A DNA stretch of 64,000 bases from Nocardia speluncae NBRC 108251 (GTDB taxonomy: Bacteria; Actinomycetota; Actinomycetes; Mycobacteriales; Mycobacteriaceae). This document shows positions 40,310 to 49,624 of the stretch, piece by piece (position 1 is the stretch's first letter; each line of letters starts with the position of its first letter). The notes beneath the pieces were generated by a model. The model was not told where the DNA came from and ran no database searches. It worked only from the letters and a program-made list of their open reading frames with translations. The stretch covers positions 1-64,000 of the forward strand of contig NZ_BDBZ01000028.1 of assembly GCF_001613245.1 (NCBI RefSeq), given 5' to 3'. The translations under genes and the position numbers were made by a program.

Positions 40310-42253
40310 GTGCCGATGACCGATTCCGCAGGCGGCGTGGTTTTCCTGTTCTCGCCGGAAGGTGGCGAACACGCGCGGATGGGGCGCACCCTGGCCGGGC
40401 GATACCCCGCTTTCGCCGCGGCGGTGCTCGACACCAGTGATGCCGTGGTGGCGGCGGGCGGACCGCGAGTATGGACTCCGCGCCACGGCTTCCGCCACCC
40501 CGGCGGTCCGCAGTGGCCGGACCGGCGGCAGCGAGACCCGGTGTTCGCCCAGACCGCCCTGTTCACTCACCAGGTGGCCACGGCGACGCTGCTGACCTCG
40601 TGGGGTGTGCGACCCGACGCGGTCATCGGGCACGGTATCGGGGAGGTTGCGGCGGCGGTGACCGCCGGCGCTCTCCCGCTGTCCGACGCCGTCCGCGTAG
40701 TCCTCGCCCGCGGCCGCGCCGCGCGCCGGGGGGCGCAGACCGATGTTGTCGCCGAACTGCAGGCTCCGGTGCCCGACGTGCGGCGCCTGGTGGATCCCGT
40801 CCGCGAACAGGTCACGGTTGCCGCCGTCCACGGACCGCGCTCAGTACTCGTCTCCGGGCCGCCGCGCTATATCGACGCCGTGGTGCGCCGGGCCGGACGC
40901 CGCGATATCCCCGCGTGGCGTTGCGATAGGTTCGCCCCGGCGATCTGCCGATCGGCGGCCGCGACAGAATCCTTCGCCGCCCTCGGCCCGCTGCACCCCA
41001 CCACCCCGGATATCCCGATGTACTCCACGGTCCGTCGGGGTGCGATTATCGATGCACCGATCACTACGGGCAGCTATTGGATCGAGAACTTCACCGAACC
41101 AGTACAATTCGCGGCCGCACTCGACCGGGCCGCGGGCTCGGATACGACCATCGTGCTGGAGGTCGCCCCGCACCCGATTCTCTGCGATGTGGTGCGCGAA
41201 CTCCCGCGGTTCACCCATACGACCTACCCCACCGCTTGTGACGACGACGAGGGAACCACCTTCCTGACCTGTCTGGCTCAGGTGCAGGCGATTCGGGCGA
41301 CCACACCACACCGGACGCGGCAGCTCCAGGAAAGCTTCACCGGCCGCCGACCGTATGCCGGAACGGGCAACGGCCGGACACAGTTCGGCGGAGGATACGT
41401 AATCGCTTCCACTCCGGCTACTTCGGCCGGAACCGGGGCGTCGGAGGAAACGGCGGCCGGCCTGTCGACGGGCCGGGACCATCAGGATCCGGAAGTCGCG
41501 GGAATCGGCCCGGTTCGGGGAGATATGCGGGCGGAGGCCACGGCTGCCGGAACGCTGGCTTCGATACGGCCCACCGATAACCTCCCACCCACAGATATCA
41601 TCGCATGGACTCGAATGGTCGACGCCAACAGGGCTATCCGCTTCCTGGCGGCCCAGGTCGCACTGGATCCGCCGATGCAGATCGATACCGCCGGCACCTA
41701 TGTGGTCAGTGGCGGGCTCGGCGCACTCGGCTCGGTCATAGTGCGCCGGCTATTGGCATCCGGCGCCCGCGATGTTCTGGTGCCCACCCGTTCACCGCGC
41801 CCGGTGCCCCCACTGCTCGACGGATTCGAGGACAGGGTTGTGGTGGTGCGCTGCGATACCGCCGACCGTCACGATCTCGACAATGCACTGCGCGATATCC
41901 GCGAATCGGGGTGCACCATCCGCGGCGTCGTCCACGCGGCTCAGGTTTTCGAGGACACCGTGGTCGCCGCGCTCTCGGCGAATGCCGTGCCGGGGTCCGC
42001 TCGGATAGGGCCGGCACCACCCGAATCGCCGGAGCCGGCACTGGATGCGGGGCGACTTGCGCGGCGATTCGCGCGCATCTCACCGGCCGCGGCCAACCTC
42101 ATCGAGCTCACCGCCGCCGATCCGGTGACGTTCTTTGCCGTGTTCTCGACACCTTTCGGCGGTATCGCGACGTCTCGGGAGATCAACACCCTCACGTCGG
42201 TGGAGGCACTCGGACATGATTCGTCGCCCGGAACGGAAAATACGCCGAGGTAG
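40310..42253 (+). CDS. Degenerate AT-KR polyketide-synthase-like protein
   Basis: This 647-residue protein resembles a piece of a modular synthase. Residues 10-330 look like an acyltransferase domain, but the nucleophile motif GHSxGE reads GHGIGE (near 107) and the HxxHS histidine motif is replaced by FAPAICRS, so both catalytic residues are missing. VAPHPIL is kept. Residues 460-630 look like a ketoreductase with an intact cofactor loop (SGGLGALGS), but the catalytic Tyr of the AYAAAN motif is absent (ATSREINTLTSVEAL). There is no KS, ACP or TE. The frame is unbroken. The GTG at 40310 or ATG at 40316 starts it; no clear ribosome binding site. Confidence 0.7.
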   Translation: MPMTDSAGGVVFLFSPEGGEHARMGRTLAGRYPAFAAAVLDTSDAVVAAGGPRVWTPRHGFRHPGGPQWPDRRQRDPVFAQTALFTHQVATATLLTSWGVRPDAVIGHGIGEVAAAVTAGALPLSDAVRVVLARGRAARRGAQTDVVAELQAPVPDVRRLVDPVREQVTVAAVHGPRSVLVSGPPRYIDAVVRRAGRRDIPAWRCDRFAPAICRSAAATESFAALGPLHPTTPDIPMYSTVRRGAIIDAPITTGSYWIENFTEPVQFAAALDRAAGSDTTIVLEVAPHPILCDVVRELPRFTHTTYPTACDDDEGTTFLTCLAQVQAIRATTPHRTRQLQESFTGRRPYAGTGNGRTQFGGGYVIASTPATSAGTGASEETAAGLSTGRDHQDPEVAGIGPVRGDMRAEATAAGTLASIRPTDNLPPTDIIAWTRMVDANRAIRFLAAQVALDPPMQIDTAGTYVVSGGLGALGSVIVRRLLASGARDVLVPTRSPRPVPPLLDGFEDRVVVVRCDTADRHDLDNALRDIRESGCTIRGVVHAAQVFEDTVVAALSANAVPGSARIGPAPPESPEPALDAGRLARRFARISPAAANLIELTAADPVTFFAVFSTPFGGIATSREINTLTSVEALGHDSSPGTENTPR

Positions 42254-42351
42254 GTACCCTGGCCGGGCGCGGAACCCAGTACCCGGGTCACATCCGGTGG
42301 AGCTGTTTCGACGGAGCACGATTCCGGTCGGGGGCGAATCGCGGTGCGAAT

Positions 42352-42756
42352 TCAGTCGCCGGTCCGCCCCTGCAGGCGATCGGTTTCCCGGCGATCCCGC
42401 TTGGTGGGGCGCCCGGCCCCGCGGTCACGCTGCGGAAGGGAGGCGAGGACTTCCCGCGTCGGCGGGGGTGGACTGCGGTCGATCAGGCATTGGGCGGCGA
42501 TCGGAGCACCGACCCGTTTGGTGATCACCCGTTCCACGATGACGATCCGCTCGATCCCCGAGCTGCGAATGCGGATCTCGTCACCTGGCCGCACCGGCTG
42601 AGCCGGTTTGGCTGTTGCACCATTGACACGTACATGACCCCCACGACACGCAGCCGCGGCAGCCGATCGCGTCTTGAACAACCGCACGGCCCATATCCAA
42701 GAGTCGACCCGGACTTGAGCCGGACCGTTGTCCGGAACAGTGGGAGCTGGACTCAC
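42352..42756 (-). CDS. S4-domain RNA-binding protein (Hsp15-like)
   Basis: This is a 134-residue protein. The S4 fold spans residues 15-65 (VRVDSWIWAVRLFKTRSAAAAACRGGHVRVNGATAKPAQPVRPGDEIR) and a basic tail follows. Hsp15-type proteins bind stalled 50S subunits carrying peptidyl-tRNA. The start is GTG at 42756, two bases after the NlpC/P60 stop, so the genes may be cotranscribed. Confidence 0.88.
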   Translation of the reverse strand: MSPAPTVPDNGPAQVRVDSWIWAVRLFKTRSAAAAACRGGHVRVNGATAKPAQPVRPGDEIRIRSSGIERIVIVERVITKRVGAPIAAQCLIDRSPPPPTREVLASLPQRDRGAGRPTKRDRRETDRLQGRTGD

Positions 42757-42758
42757 CC

Positions 42759-43400
42759 TCAGGCGATGCGACGCGCGGTGACCACATCGTCGGCCGACAG
42801 GCTGGTGTAGCTCACCGGGTCACCGGACTGCACCGCATTCAGGAGCTTGCCGTCACCGGCATACAGGCCGACATGCCCGCCACCATTGGTGATGACGATA
42901 TCGCCGGGCTGCAGATTCTGGAATGCCACCGGCGCGCCCACGTGGGACTGTTCGAAGCTGGTGCGCGGCAGTTTGACGCCGGCCTGCTTGAACGCCCACT
43001 GCACCAGGCCGGAGCAGTCGAAGTTGTAGGGGCCCGCGGCGCCCCAGGAGTACATGGCGCCGACCTTCGTCTTGGCCGCGTCGAGGGCGACATCACCGGC
43101 CGTCTGCGGCTGTGCCTGGGCCGGCGGGGCGAAATTCGGCAGTGCGGGTGCCGACGGCATCGCCTGCGGGGCCGCCGAGAGTGCCTGGTTCAGCTGCTGG
43201 TTGAGCTGATCTGCCTGGGCTGCGTACTGATCCGGAACCTCGACGTCGAACTTGCCGACACCGGGAACGTCGATCGTGGTGGTCGCGGCCGACGCGATGG
43301 CGGGCATGGTGCCCGTGGTCGCGGCGAGGGTGCCCATGACGAGCGCGCCCTTGACAGAATTTGGCAGCCTGGATTCTCGCTGCAAGCTGTGCTTACCCAC
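42759..43400 (-). CDS. Secreted NlpC/P60 peptidoglycan endopeptidase
   Basis: This 213-residue protein has a basic N-terminus and a hydrophobic signal (GALVMGTLAATTGTMPAIASA, ending near residue 37). A Gln/Asn and Pro/Ala linker follows, then a C40 peptidase domain with FDCSGLVQWAFKQAG (Cys), GDIVITNGGGHVGLYAG (His) and a final polar residue. It cuts peptide bonds in peptidoglycan outside the membrane. I prefer the GTG at 43400 with GGAG four bases upstream; an ATG at 43436 is possible. No cyclic-di-AMP riboswitch, common before such genes in actinobacteria, was recognised upstream. Confidence 0.9.
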   Translation of the reverse strand: MGKHSLQRESRLPNSVKGALVMGTLAATTGTMPAIASAATTTIDVPGVGKFDVEVPDQYAAQADQLNQQLNQALSAAPQAMPSAPALPNFAPPAQAQPQTAGDVALDAAKTKVGAMYSWGAAGPYNFDCSGLVQWAFKQAGVKLPRTSFEQSHVGAPVAFQNLQPGDIVITNGGGHVGLYAGDGKLLNAVQSGDPVSYTSLSADDVVTARRIA

Positions 43401-43799
43401 CGAGCTCCGTCTCCGATCCTCGTACTCTTCCACCATCGTCGGATGCACGTCCTACGCATATCGCGACGGCTTGCGATGGCAGCGACCAGTGGCGCCGCCT
43501 CACTGACGAAACGACTCGACTCCACTAAGTCACAAAGAGGTTACGATGCCTGCCCGGTGTTGTCCAGCCGAAGGGGCCGACTTTTCTCGCGAGCTGGGAG
43601 TACAGGTGTAAAGCACTGTGCGCGAAGGGTTTTTCGGCACGGTGATAGATCACGGCGAGATATCGGCGGGCGTGTCGTTCCGTTATGGGCCTCTCCACGG
43701 ACGCGAAGGCGACTCCCCGACTGTCGCCGGATAGCCGTATCTAGGACACGGCGTAGATTCGCCCATAAATCCGGATAGGCGCGCTACGGTGGGACAGTT
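43401..43799. other. Divergent intergenic region, NlpC/P60 gene and AAA ATPase gene
   Basis: These 399 bases carry the promoters of two divergent genes. GTGATAGATCAC (43642-43653) is a small perfect inverted repeat with a two-base centre that could bind a GntR-like dimer. TACGGT at 43785-43790, nine bases before the ATG at 43800, could be a -10 box giving a nearly leaderless transcript for the ATPase. No gene or terminator is seen. Confidence 0.4.
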
Positions 43800-44987
43800 A
43801 TGGACCCCGTGCGGAACCCGTATGCACCCGGCGCAGGTCAGCGTCCACCCGAACTCGCCGGGCGCGGAAAGCAACTCGACGCATTCGACGTCGTCTGCGA
43901 ACGCATTGCGCGGGGCCGGCCGGAGCGCAGCGTGATGCTCACCGGACTGCGTGGCGTCGGCAAAACCGTTCTGCTCAATCAGTTGCGATCGGCCGCCGGT
44001 GGGCGCGGGTGGGGCACCGGGAAGATCGAGGCGCGACCGGACCAGGAACTGCGGCGGCCGCTGTCATCGGCTCTGCACATGGCTGCCCGCGCGATCGCGA
44101 AAACCCACAGCAACAGTGAACGCGTCGACGATTTCCTCGGCATACTCAAGGCATTCGCCCTGCGCGCCACCGCAGACAAGGGAATGCGGGAACGCTGGCA
44201 GCCGGGTATCGACGTCCCGGCCGTCACCGGCCGCGCCGACTCCGGCGATATCGAAATCGATCTGGTGGAACTGCTGACGGAAGCGGCGAGCCTGGCCGCG
44301 GATATCGGTGTGGGTATTGCCCTCTTCATCGACGAGATGCAGGACCTCGCGGCGACGGATATCTCGGCCATCTGCGGCGCCTGCCATGAGTTGAGCCAAG
44401 ACGCCGCGCCACTGATCGTCGTAGGCGCGGGGTTGCCGCACCTACCGGCCGTACTGTCGGCGTCGAAGAGCTATTCCGAACGACTGTTCAGCTATCACCG
44501 GATCGACCGGCTCGATCGGGAGTCGGCCGATCTGGCCCTCATCGCCCCGGCCGAACGCGAAGACGTGAAGTTCTCCGACGAGGCGCTGGCGGCGCTGTAC
44601 CGCAAGGCCGACGGCTATCCGTATTTCGTCCAGGCCTACGGCAAGGCGACCTGGGACCAGGCACCCGGTAGCCCGATAACCGCCGAGGACGTGGACGTCG
44701 CCGCGCCGACCGCCGAGGAGGAGCTGGCTGTCGGGTTCTTCGGTTCCCGCTATGAACGCGCGACCCCGGCAGAGCGCGAATACATGCGCGCGATGGCCGA
44801 CCTGTCCGGTGACGAGGGCCCGGTCGCGACCGCGGCGGTCGCGGCGGAACTGGTTCGCAAACCCGCATCCTTGTCGCCGGCTCGCGACGGCCTGATCAAA
44901 AAGGGACTCATCTATTCCGCCGAGCGGGGGACAATCGGGTTCACGGTGCCCCATTTCGGGCGTTACCTGCGCAGTGTGACCACCTGA
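43800..44987 (+). CDS. AAA-family ATPase (archaeal/ORC-like ATP-binding protein)
   Basis: This is a 395-residue P-loop ATPase. Walker A is GLRGVGKTVLLN (near 49-60), Walker B is IALFIDEMQDLA (near 175-186), a sensor region follows (PLIVVGAGLPHLP), and the C-terminus looks like a winged helix (AELVRKPASLSPARDGLIKKGLIYSAERGTIGFTVP). The layout resembles the Orc1/Cdc6-like or MalT-type STAND ATPases widespread in actinobacteria; the partner is unknown. No ribosome binding site precedes the ATG, consistent with a leaderless mRNA. Confidence 0.82.
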   Translation: MDPVRNPYAPGAGQRPPELAGRGKQLDAFDVVCERIARGRPERSVMLTGLRGVGKTVLLNQLRSAAGGRGWGTGKIEARPDQELRRPLSSALHMAARAIAKTHSNSERVDDFLGILKAFALRATADKGMRERWQPGIDVPAVTGRADSGDIEIDLVELLTEAASLAADIGVGIALFIDEMQDLAATDISAICGACHELSQDAAPLIVVGAGLPHLPAVLSASKSYSERLFSYHRIDRLDRESADLALIAPAEREDVKFSDEALAALYRKADGYPYFVQAYGKATWDQAPGSPITAEDVDVAAPTAEEELAVGFFGSRYERATPAEREYMRAMADLSGDEGPVATAAVAAELVRKPASLSPARDGLIKKGLIYSAERGTIGFTVPHFGRYLRSVTT

Positions 44988-45342
44988 GTCGTTCATTCCG
45001 GTTTATGCGGCCATCTAACGGTTGCGCTAGACAAGGCCAGAGAACCCGATGGGCCGGCTGCGCACCGAACCACGCGATCATGAGCGCGACGATCGGACTT
45101 TCTAACAGTATCTAGTGATTACTCAAGAAACCTGAATATCGAGCTCACCTCCAGCCCGTATGCGTATTCATTCCCTGCTCTAGCAAAAACCGTAGGTTCC
45201 CCTGGGAACACCTCGGCACCACCAGCACATCTCCGCCGACGGATGCCGCAGCCGTCGCCGGACCCGGCAGTTGTGCACATCGGCTCCCAACCGAAATCTG
45301 ATCTTGACCATCCGACGAGCCGGAATCGGATTTTTGCCGTAC

Positions 45343-45375
45343 TGTGTTGTAGATCACCTTGTGTGGTCGGTCACA
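45343..45375. promoter_or_regulatory. Tandem CRP-like boxes upstream of the succinate dehydrogenase locus
   Basis: TGTGTGGTCGGTCACA (45360-45375) matches the CRP consensus TGTGA-N6-TCACA with one mismatch. TGTGTTGTAGATCACC (45343-45358) matches with two. The copies are 17 bases apart, about 75-105 bases before the ATG at 45449. In M. tuberculosis the orthologous sdh region is a CRP target. The remaining part of the 461-base gap 44988-45448 shows no gene. Confidence 0.62.
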
Positions 45376-45448
45376 AGCTACGCCGGATGGCCAGTGCAGC
45401 CCACGCGGCGTCACCTACCGCGACCGGTGAGCAAATCAGGAGGTATCC

Positions 45449-45736
45449 ATGACACGTAGCGACTTCGCGGAACTCCGGTACGCCGTAAACCAACTACGGC
45501 AGTCCATCGGAGTGTTGCGCGCCCACTACGGGGACGCGGGCACGATCCGTCGGCTGGAGAACGACCTGGAGCGGCTCTGCATCGATGCCGACGAGTTCGA
45601 ACAGAGCCCGCCGCCACCAGTGGCCGGGCGCGCCCAGGAGCCCATCTACGTACCCGACAGCAAATCCGACGAATCGGCATGGATGGGCGCCCAAGACGAG
45701 GGGCTCGGCTTCCATTCGCGGCCGCGCACCCAGTAG
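45449..45736 (+). CDS. Rv0250c-like conserved small protein
   Basis: This is a 95-residue soluble protein. The first half is helical (AELRYAVNQLRQSIGVLRAHYGDAGTIRRLENDLERLCIDADEFE) and the second half is Pro/Gly/Asp-rich and probably disordered. The ribosome binding site AGGAGGTATCC is near-perfect. M. tuberculosis has a protein of the same size (Rv0250c) at the same position next to the second succinate dehydrogenase. The role is unknown. A terminator separates it from the sdh genes here. Confidence 0.8.
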   Translation: MTRSDFAELRYAVNQLRQSIGVLRAHYGDAGTIRRLENDLERLCIDADEFEQSPPPPVAGRAQEPIYVPDSKSDESAWMGAQDEGLGFHSRPRTQ

Positions 45737-45799
45737 CGCCACCGGGTTCACCACCGGATAACTGAACCTTCCGCCCCGCGCCGCAGGCCGGGGCGTCGA

Positions 45800-45840
45800 G
45801 AGCGGCCGGTCGCCGGAAAGGCGGCCGGCCGCTCGTGTTT
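45800..45840 (+). terminator. Hairpin terminator behind the Rv0250c-like gene
   Basis: GAGCGGCCGG (45800-45809) pairs with CCGGCCGCTC (45825-45834) around a 15-base loop and is followed by GTGTTTG. It would partly separate the small gene from the sdh genes that begin at 46022; the 180 bases between should hold an sdh promoter. Confidence 0.65.
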
Positions 45841-46021
45841 GCGGCGTATTCACCCGACAAGATCGGCAGTAAATGTGTCGCAAATCACTACGCCTACGGG
45901 CCCTCGAGATTGCCCGGACCCGGCTCGACCGATAGCAACCCTGCCGTATGGTGCTCAGCATCACATTCGATCGCGGAGGTCTTCCGGCCTTCCGCACCGC
46001 CGATCAGTGAGGCATCGACCA

Positions 46022-46855
46022 GTGAGTGCCGCGACAACCACGACCGCTCCCGAATCGGGAACAGGTGTTTTCAGCAAGACCCGGGCCCGGATCAGCGCCC
46101 GCACCCTACGTACGGACCGATGGTGGCTACCGCCCCTGATCACGGTGATCGGGCTGGGCGCCTTCGTCGTCTACGCGACCGTCAGATCGTTCGTGCGCAC
46201 CGCGTACTGGGTGCCCGACTATCACTACTTGACGCCGTTCTACTCACCCTGCCTGAGTACTTCGTGTGTCGAGGGCGCGAGTCATTTCGGCACGCCGTTC
46301 GGCGATCTCCCGATGTTCATTCCGCTCGGGTTCCTGGTGCTGCCGTTCCTGCTCGGGTTCCGGCTCACCTGCTACTACTACCGCAAGGCCTACTACCGGT
46401 CGGTGTGGTTCTCCCCGCCGGCCTGCGCCGTGGCCGAACCCCACGCGAAGTACACCGGGGAGACCCGGCTGCCGTTGATCATCCAGAACGCGCACCGCTA
46501 TTTCTTCTATGCCGCGGTGATCATCTCGGTGATCAACACCTACGACGCGATCGGCGCCTTCCACGGGAAATCCGGTGGTTTCGGGATGGGCCTGGGCAGC
46601 CTGATCCTCACCGGGAACGTGATCCTGCTGTGGGCCTACACCCTGTCCTGCCATTCCTGCCGGCATATCGCGGGCGGCCGGTTGAAGCATTTCTCGGCCC
46701 ACCCCGTGCGGTACTGGTTCTGGACCCAGATCTCCAAGCTCAACACCAGGCATATGCAGCTGGCCTGGATCACGCTCGGCACTCTCGTGCTCACCGACTT
46801 CTACGTGATGCTGGTGGCGAGCGGCACGATTTCTGATCTTCGCATCATCGACTGA
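46022..46855 (+). CDS. sdhC: Succinate dehydrogenase membrane anchor (Sdh1 type)
   Basis: This 277-residue protein has five hydrophobic segments (near 31-50, 97-120, 155-175, 188-207 and 245-263). Conserved His and Cys residues around the second, fourth and fifth segments (CHSCRHIAGG, NTRHMQLAW) can bind heme and quinone. It corresponds to the single-chain anchor of Rv0249c type. The GTG at 46022 has TGAGG upstream. The open frame to 45839 is low-quality sequence. The flavoprotein gene follows after 15 bases. Confidence 0.87.
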   Translation: MSAATTTTAPESGTGVFSKTRARISARTLRTDRWWLPPLITVIGLGAFVVYATVRSFVRTAYWVPDYHYLTPFYSPCLSTSCVEGASHFGTPFGDLPMFIPLGFLVLPFLLGFRLTCYYYRKAYYRSVWFSPPACAVAEPHAKYTGETRLPLIIQNAHRYFFYAAVIISVINTYDAIGAFHGKSGGFGMGLGSLILTGNVILLWAYTLSCHSCRHIAGGRLKHFSAHPVRYWFWTQISKLNTRHMQLAWITLGTLVLTDFYVMLVASGTISDLRIID

Positions 46856-46870
46856 GGAGTATGGACGGCT

Positions 46871-48832
46871 ATGCCCGAAGTGGAACGGCACACCTACGAC
46901 GTGGTCGTGATCGGTGCCGGAGGTGCCGGACTACGCGCCGTGATCGAGGCCCGCGAACAGGGCTTCTCGGTGGCGGTCGTATGCAAATCGCTGTTCGGCA
47001 AAGCACATACCGTGATGGCCGAGGGCGGCTGCGCGGCGGCCATGGGGAACGCCAACGAGAAGGACAGCTGGCAAACCCATTTCCGCGACACCATGCGCGG
47101 CGGGAAGTTCCTGAACAACTGGCGGATGGCAGAACTGCATGCGCTGGAAGCGCCGGACCGCGTCTGGGAGCTGGAAACCTATGGCGCCCTGTTCGACCGA
47201 ACCCCCGACGGCCGGATCAGTCAGCGAAATTTCGGTGGCCACACCTATCCCCGGCTGGCCCATGTCGGCGACCGGACAGGTCTCGAACTGATCCGCACCA
47301 TGCAGCAGAAGATCGTTTCGCTGCAGCAGGAGGATTATGCCGAAACCGGTGACTACGAGGCGCGGATCAAGATCTTCGCCGAATGCACCGTCACCGATCT
47401 GCTCAAGGACGGCGACCGGATCAGCGGCGCCTTCGGCTACTGGCGCGAATCCGGACGGTTCGTGCTGTTCGAAACACCGGCGGTGGTCCTGGCGACAGGC
47501 GGTATCGGCAAATCCTACAAGGTCACCTCGAACTCCTGGGAGTACACCGGTGACGGGCACGCGCTGGCCCTGCGGGCCGGGGCTCGGCTGATCAATATGG
47601 AGTTCCTGCAATTCCATCCCACCGGGATGGTCTGGCCCCCCAGCGTGAAGGGCATCCTGGTCACCGAGGGAGTGCGCGGGGACGGCGGGGTGCTGAAGAA
47701 CACCGACGGCAAACGCTTCATGTTCGACTATATTCCCGCGGTATTCAAAGGCCAGTACGCCGAAACCGAGGAGGAGGCCGATCAGTGGCTGCGCGACAAC
47801 GATTCGGCCCGGCGCACCCCTGACCTGCTCCCCCGTGACGAAGTGGCGCGGGCGATCAACGAGGAGGTGAAGGCCGGCCGGGGCACCCCGAACGGCGGCG
47901 TCTACCTCGATATCGCCTCCCGGCTGACCCCCGAGGAGATCACCCGCCGGCTACCGTCCATGCATCACCAGTTCAAGGAGCTGGCGGATGTGGACATCAC
48001 GAAAGAACCCATGGAGGTGGGCCCGACCTGCCACTACGTCATGGGTGGTATCGAGGTCGACCCGGATACCGGCGCGGCGCACGTACCGGGTCTGTTCGCT
48101 GCCGGGGAATGTTCCGGGGGTATGCACGGCTCCAACCGGCTCGGCGGCAACTCACTGTCGGATCTGCTCGTGTTCGGCCGCCGGGCGGGGCTCGGCGCGG
48201 CCGAGTACGTCCGGCAGCTGTCCGGCCGGCCCGCGGTATCGGAGACCGATATCGCCGCCGCGGCGGATATCGCGCTCGCCCCGTTCGACCCGCCGGAAGG
48301 CGGTTCGGGTGAGAACCCCTACACCTTGCACACCGATATGCAGCAGACCATGAACGATCTGGTCGGCATCATCCGTAAAGACCAGGAGGTCCGTGAGGCG
48401 ATCGCCCGGCTCGACGAGCTGCGGGAGCGGTTCGCCCACGTCACCATCGAAGGGCACCGGCAGTTCAATCCGGGCTGGCACCTCGCCCTCGATATGCGCA
48501 ATATGTTGCTGGTCAGTCGATGCGTGGCGCAGGCAGCACTACTGCGCACCGAAAGCCGCGGCGGCCATACCCGCGACGACCATCCGGGCATGGACCCGCA
48601 GTGGCGCAACAAACTGCTGGTCTGCGCGATCGACGGCGAAGCGGCCGAAGCGGGTGTCCCCGATATCTCGGTGACCGAACTCGAACAAACGCCGATGCGG
48701 CCCGAGCTGCTGGCCCTGTTCGACTTCGGGGAGCTCGAGAAGTACTACGCCCCGGACGAACTCGCCGGGCATCCGGCGGCTCAGGACGGTACGGCCGGGC
48801 CGGGCCGTGAAGCGAAGACCGAGGAGGCGTGA
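46871..48832 (+). CDS. sdhA: Succinate dehydrogenase/fumarate reductase flavoprotein subunit
   Basis: This 653-residue catalytic subunit has the FAD motif VIGAGGAGLRAVIEAREQG and the covalent-FAD histidine segment GKAHTVMAEGG. GGHTYPRLAHVGDRTG, the active-site loop QFHPTGMV and the late RSCVAQAALLR-type and RTESRGGHTRDDHP segments follow. It oxidises succinate to fumarate and passes electrons to SdhB. The ATG at 46871 follows AGGAG. In M. tuberculosis this second-type enzyme (Rv0248c) drives respiration and membrane potential. Confidence 0.95.
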   Translation: MPEVERHTYDVVVIGAGGAGLRAVIEAREQGFSVAVVCKSLFGKAHTVMAEGGCAAAMGNANEKDSWQTHFRDTMRGGKFLNNWRMAELHALEAPDRVWELETYGALFDRTPDGRISQRNFGGHTYPRLAHVGDRTGLELIRTMQQKIVSLQQEDYAETGDYEARIKIFAECTVTDLLKDGDRISGAFGYWRESGRFVLFETPAVVLATGGIGKSYKVTSNSWEYTGDGHALALRAGARLINMEFLQFHPTGMVWPPSVKGILVTEGVRGDGGVLKNTDGKRFMFDYIPAVFKGQYAETEEEADQWLRDNDSARRTPDLLPRDEVARAINEEVKAGRGTPNGGVYLDIASRLTPEEITRRLPSMHHQFKELADVDITKEPMEVGPTCHYVMGGIEVDPDTGAAHVPGLFAAGECSGGMHGSNRLGGNSLSDLLVFGRRAGLGAAEYVRQLSGRPAVSETDIAAAADIALAPFDPPEGGSGENPYTLHTDMQQTMNDLVGIIRKDQEVREAIARLDELRERFAHVTIEGHRQFNPGWHLALDMRNMLLVSRCVAQAALLRTESRGGHTRDDHPGMDPQWRNKLLVCAIDGEAAEAGVPDISVTELEQTPMRPELLALFDFGELEKYYAPDELAGHPAAQDGTAGPGREAKTEEA

Positions 48833-48836
48833 GGCG

Positions 48837-49583
48837 ATGAGTTACGACGCCCAGTTCCGCGTATGGCGCGGCGATTCCGAGACCGGGGAGCTCCGAGATT
48901 TCACGGTGCCGGTGAACGAGGGCGAGGTGGTTCTCGACATCATCCATCGGCTGCAGGCGACACAGGCGCCTGATCTGGCTGTCCGGTGGAACTGCAAGGC
49001 CGGGAAGTGCGGGTCGTGTTCGGCCGAGGTGAACGGCCGGCCGCGCCTGTTGTGTATGACCCGAATGTCCACCTTCACCCCCGAAGACGTTGTCACTGTG
49101 ACACCGCTGCGGGCTTTCCCGGTGATCCGCGACCTCGTGACCGACGTGTCCTACAACTACGAAAAGGCGCGGGAGATCCCGTCTTTCAGGCCGCCGGCGG
49201 ATCTGAAACCGGGCGAGTACCGGATGCAGCAGGTGGATGTCGCGCGCTCGCAGGAATTCCGCAAATGCATCGAATGCTTCCTCTGCCAGAACACCTGCCA
49301 TGTGGTCCGTGACCACGAAGAGAACAAGGAATCGTTTGCCGGGCCGCGGTATCTGATGCGTATCGCGGAGCTGGAGATGCATCCGCTCGATGTGGCCGAC
49401 CGCCGCGACGAGGCGCAGGAACAGCACGGCCTGGGCTACTGCAATATCACCAAATGCTGCACCGAGGTGTGCCCGGAGCACATCAAGATCACCGACAATG
49501 CGTTGATTCCGATGAAGGAGCGGGTCGCCGACCGCAAGTACGACCCGATCGTCTGGCTCGGCAACAAACTGTTCCGGCGCTGA
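48837..49583 (+). CDS. sdhB: Succinate dehydrogenase iron-sulfur subunit
   Basis: This is a 248-residue subunit. The N-terminal [2Fe-2S] site is RWNCKAGKCGSCSAEVNG...LLC. The C-terminal [4Fe-4S]/[3Fe-4S] sites are CIECFLCQNTC and CNITKCCTEVCPEH. It relays electrons from FAD to the quinone site in the anchor. The ATG at 48837 begins four bases after the sdhA stop; the frame is open to 48807 inside sdhA. Confidence 0.95.
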   Translation: MSYDAQFRVWRGDSETGELRDFTVPVNEGEVVLDIIHRLQATQAPDLAVRWNCKAGKCGSCSAEVNGRPRLLCMTRMSTFTPEDVVTVTPLRAFPVIRDLVTDVSYNYEKAREIPSFRPPADLKPGEYRMQQVDVARSQEFRKCIECFLCQNTCHVVRDHEENKESFAGPRYLMRIAELEMHPLDVADRRDEAQEQHGLGYCNITKCCTEVCPEHIKITDNALIPMKERVADRKYDPIVWLGNKLFRR

Positions 49584-49624
49584 GTACAGACGCGGCGACA
49601 GCGTTCACGAACGCTCGGGAGTGG

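Noticed and set aside
43401..43799. Cyclic-di-AMP (ydaO-type) riboswitch before the NlpC/P60 gene
   Set aside because: Looked for because it is common before such genes; the conserved purine-rich core and paired elements are not recognisable.
45835..46836. Second ORF in another frame across sdhC
   Set aside because: It is an Arg/His/Pro-rich shadow; the sdhC frame shows five clean membrane segments and conserved family residues.
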